Assembly (NCBI GenBank): GCA_009667805.1
Contig: CM019063.1
Location: 351,192,942 to 351,256,941 of the forward strand
Direction of reading: 5' to 3'
Length of the DNA: 64,000 nt
DNA from: Leptobrachium leishanense
Lineage: Eukaryota; Chordata; Amphibia; Anura; Megophryidae
Shown here: in pieces, positions 63,259 through 64,000 of the stretch
How positions within the stretch are numbered: position 1 is the first letter of the stretch
Layout of the letters: the number at the start of each line of letters is the position of its first letter
Made by a program: the position numbers and the translations under genes
Notes under the pieces: model-generated
Told to the model about the DNA's origin: nothing
Databases searched by the model: none
Seen by the model: the letters and a program-made list of their open reading frames with translations, nothing else

Positions 63259-64000
63259 TGTGGATATACTGCCCCTGCTCATGTATACTGCCCCAGCTCG
63301 TGGATACTGCCCCAGCTCGTGGATATTGCCCCAGCACGTGGATACTGCCCCAGCACGTGGATATTGCCCCAGCACGTGGATATTGCCCCAGCTCGTGGAT
63401 ATTGCCCCAGCACGTGGATACTGCCCCAGCACGTGGATACTGCCCCAGAACGTGGATACTGCCCCAGCACGTGGATACTGCCCCAGCACGTGGATATTGC
63501 CCCAGCACGTGGATATTGGCGCAGCACGTGGATACTGCCCCAGCTCGTGGATACTGCCCTAGCACGTGGATATTGCCCCAGCACGTGGATATTGCCCCAG
63601 CTCGTGGATACTGCCCCAGCTCGTGGATACTGCCCCAGCTCGTGGATACTGCCCTAGCATGTGGATATTGCCCCAGCACGTGGATGGATACTGCCCCAGC
63701 ACGTGGATATTGCCCCAGCTCGTGGATACTGCCCCAGCTCCTGGATATTGCCCCAGCACGTGGATACTGCCCCAGCACGTGGACATTGACCCAGCACGTG
63801 GATATTGCCCCAGCACGTGGATATTGCCCCAGCACGTGGATACTGCCCCAGCACGTGGATACTGCCCCAGCACGTGGATATTGCCCCAGCTCGTGGATAC
63901 TGCCCCAGCACGTGGATACTGCCCCAGCACATGGATATTGCCCCAGCACGTGGATTGATACTGCCCCAGCACGTGGATACTGCCCCAGCACGTGGATACT
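63259..64000. repeat. 19-bp minisatellite attached to the Helitron end
   Basis: About 39 copies of a 19-bp unit (GTGGATACTGCCCCAGCAC with T/C, and CAC/CTC variants) starting directly inside the Helitron terminus and running past the window edge. Long open frames on both strands in this stretch follow from the period and are not genes. Confidence 0.92.

Noticed and set aside
63215..63991. Long open frames on both strands (up to 258 codons) with a 19-residue period
   Set aside because: They follow from a 19-bp tandem repeat without stops; no start context, no conservation and all frames are open at once.
63259..64000. CRISPR-like array
   Set aside because: 19-bp units abut with no unique spacers; it is a simple minisatellite in a vertebrate genome.

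Overview
The window is vertebrate nuclear DNA, most probably amphibian (frog-like). That is inferred from the mixture of mobile elements: Tx1-type L1, CR1 and L2 LINEs, a Penelope-like element, Tc1 and hAT DNA transposons, a Helitron, BEL/Pao and Ty3/gypsy LTR elements, and a gamma/epsilon-like endogenous retrovirus (ERV). I find no host gene, tRNA, rRNA or CRISPR array. Nearly everything recognisable is a transposable element, mostly broken and often nested inside another.

Layout: 1.0-3.5 kb, L1 remnant (minus). 3.56-8.13 kb, Helitron with a broken Rep-helicase gene and a clear 3' terminus. 8.5-10.26 kb, hAT fragment holding a candidate solo LTR. 10.27-15.87 kb, partial ERV (gag to RNase H) split by a hAT MITE and a CR1 LINE. 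15.9-17.7 kb, hAT end, minisatellite and foldback repeat. 17.7-19.3 kb, Tc1. 19.3-21.1 kb, Penelope-like element. 21.1-26.6 kb, two hAT copies tail to tail. 26.6-28.0 kb, L2.

28.76-40.38 kb is an L1-like insertion with a 13-bp target duplication. It contains a complete provirus (28,800-39,172, minus) with paired LTRs, a tRNA-Pro-like primer site, gag, pro, pol and env. The provirus pol reading frame carries, between RNase H and integrase, about 200 residues that look like the conserved domain of the opioid growth factor receptor (OGFR). This is the most striking feature of the window and looks like host-gene capture.

40.4-48.1 kb is a BEL/Pao remnant split by a hAT element (40,953-43,481) and by a short LTR retrotransposon (43,677-47,532) whose only coding content is a zinc knuckle plus a repeat-rich Ser/Pro protein. 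48.5-59.57 kb is a Tc1 element holding a hAT MITE and a Ty3/gypsy element (51,040-59,380) with identical-length LTRs, a Pro-type primer site and a -1 frameshift signal. 59.9-62.0 kb is an L2 3' end split by a hairpin-rich piggyBac-like element and a hAT MITE. The window closes with another L2 tail and a second Helitron 3' terminus attached to a 19-bp minisatellite that runs off the edge.

These elements do not act together as a pathway. The useful information is the order of insertion, readable from target duplications, and the odd cargoes: the OGFR-like domain, the repeat-rich LTR-element ORF and the transposon-borne minisatellites.
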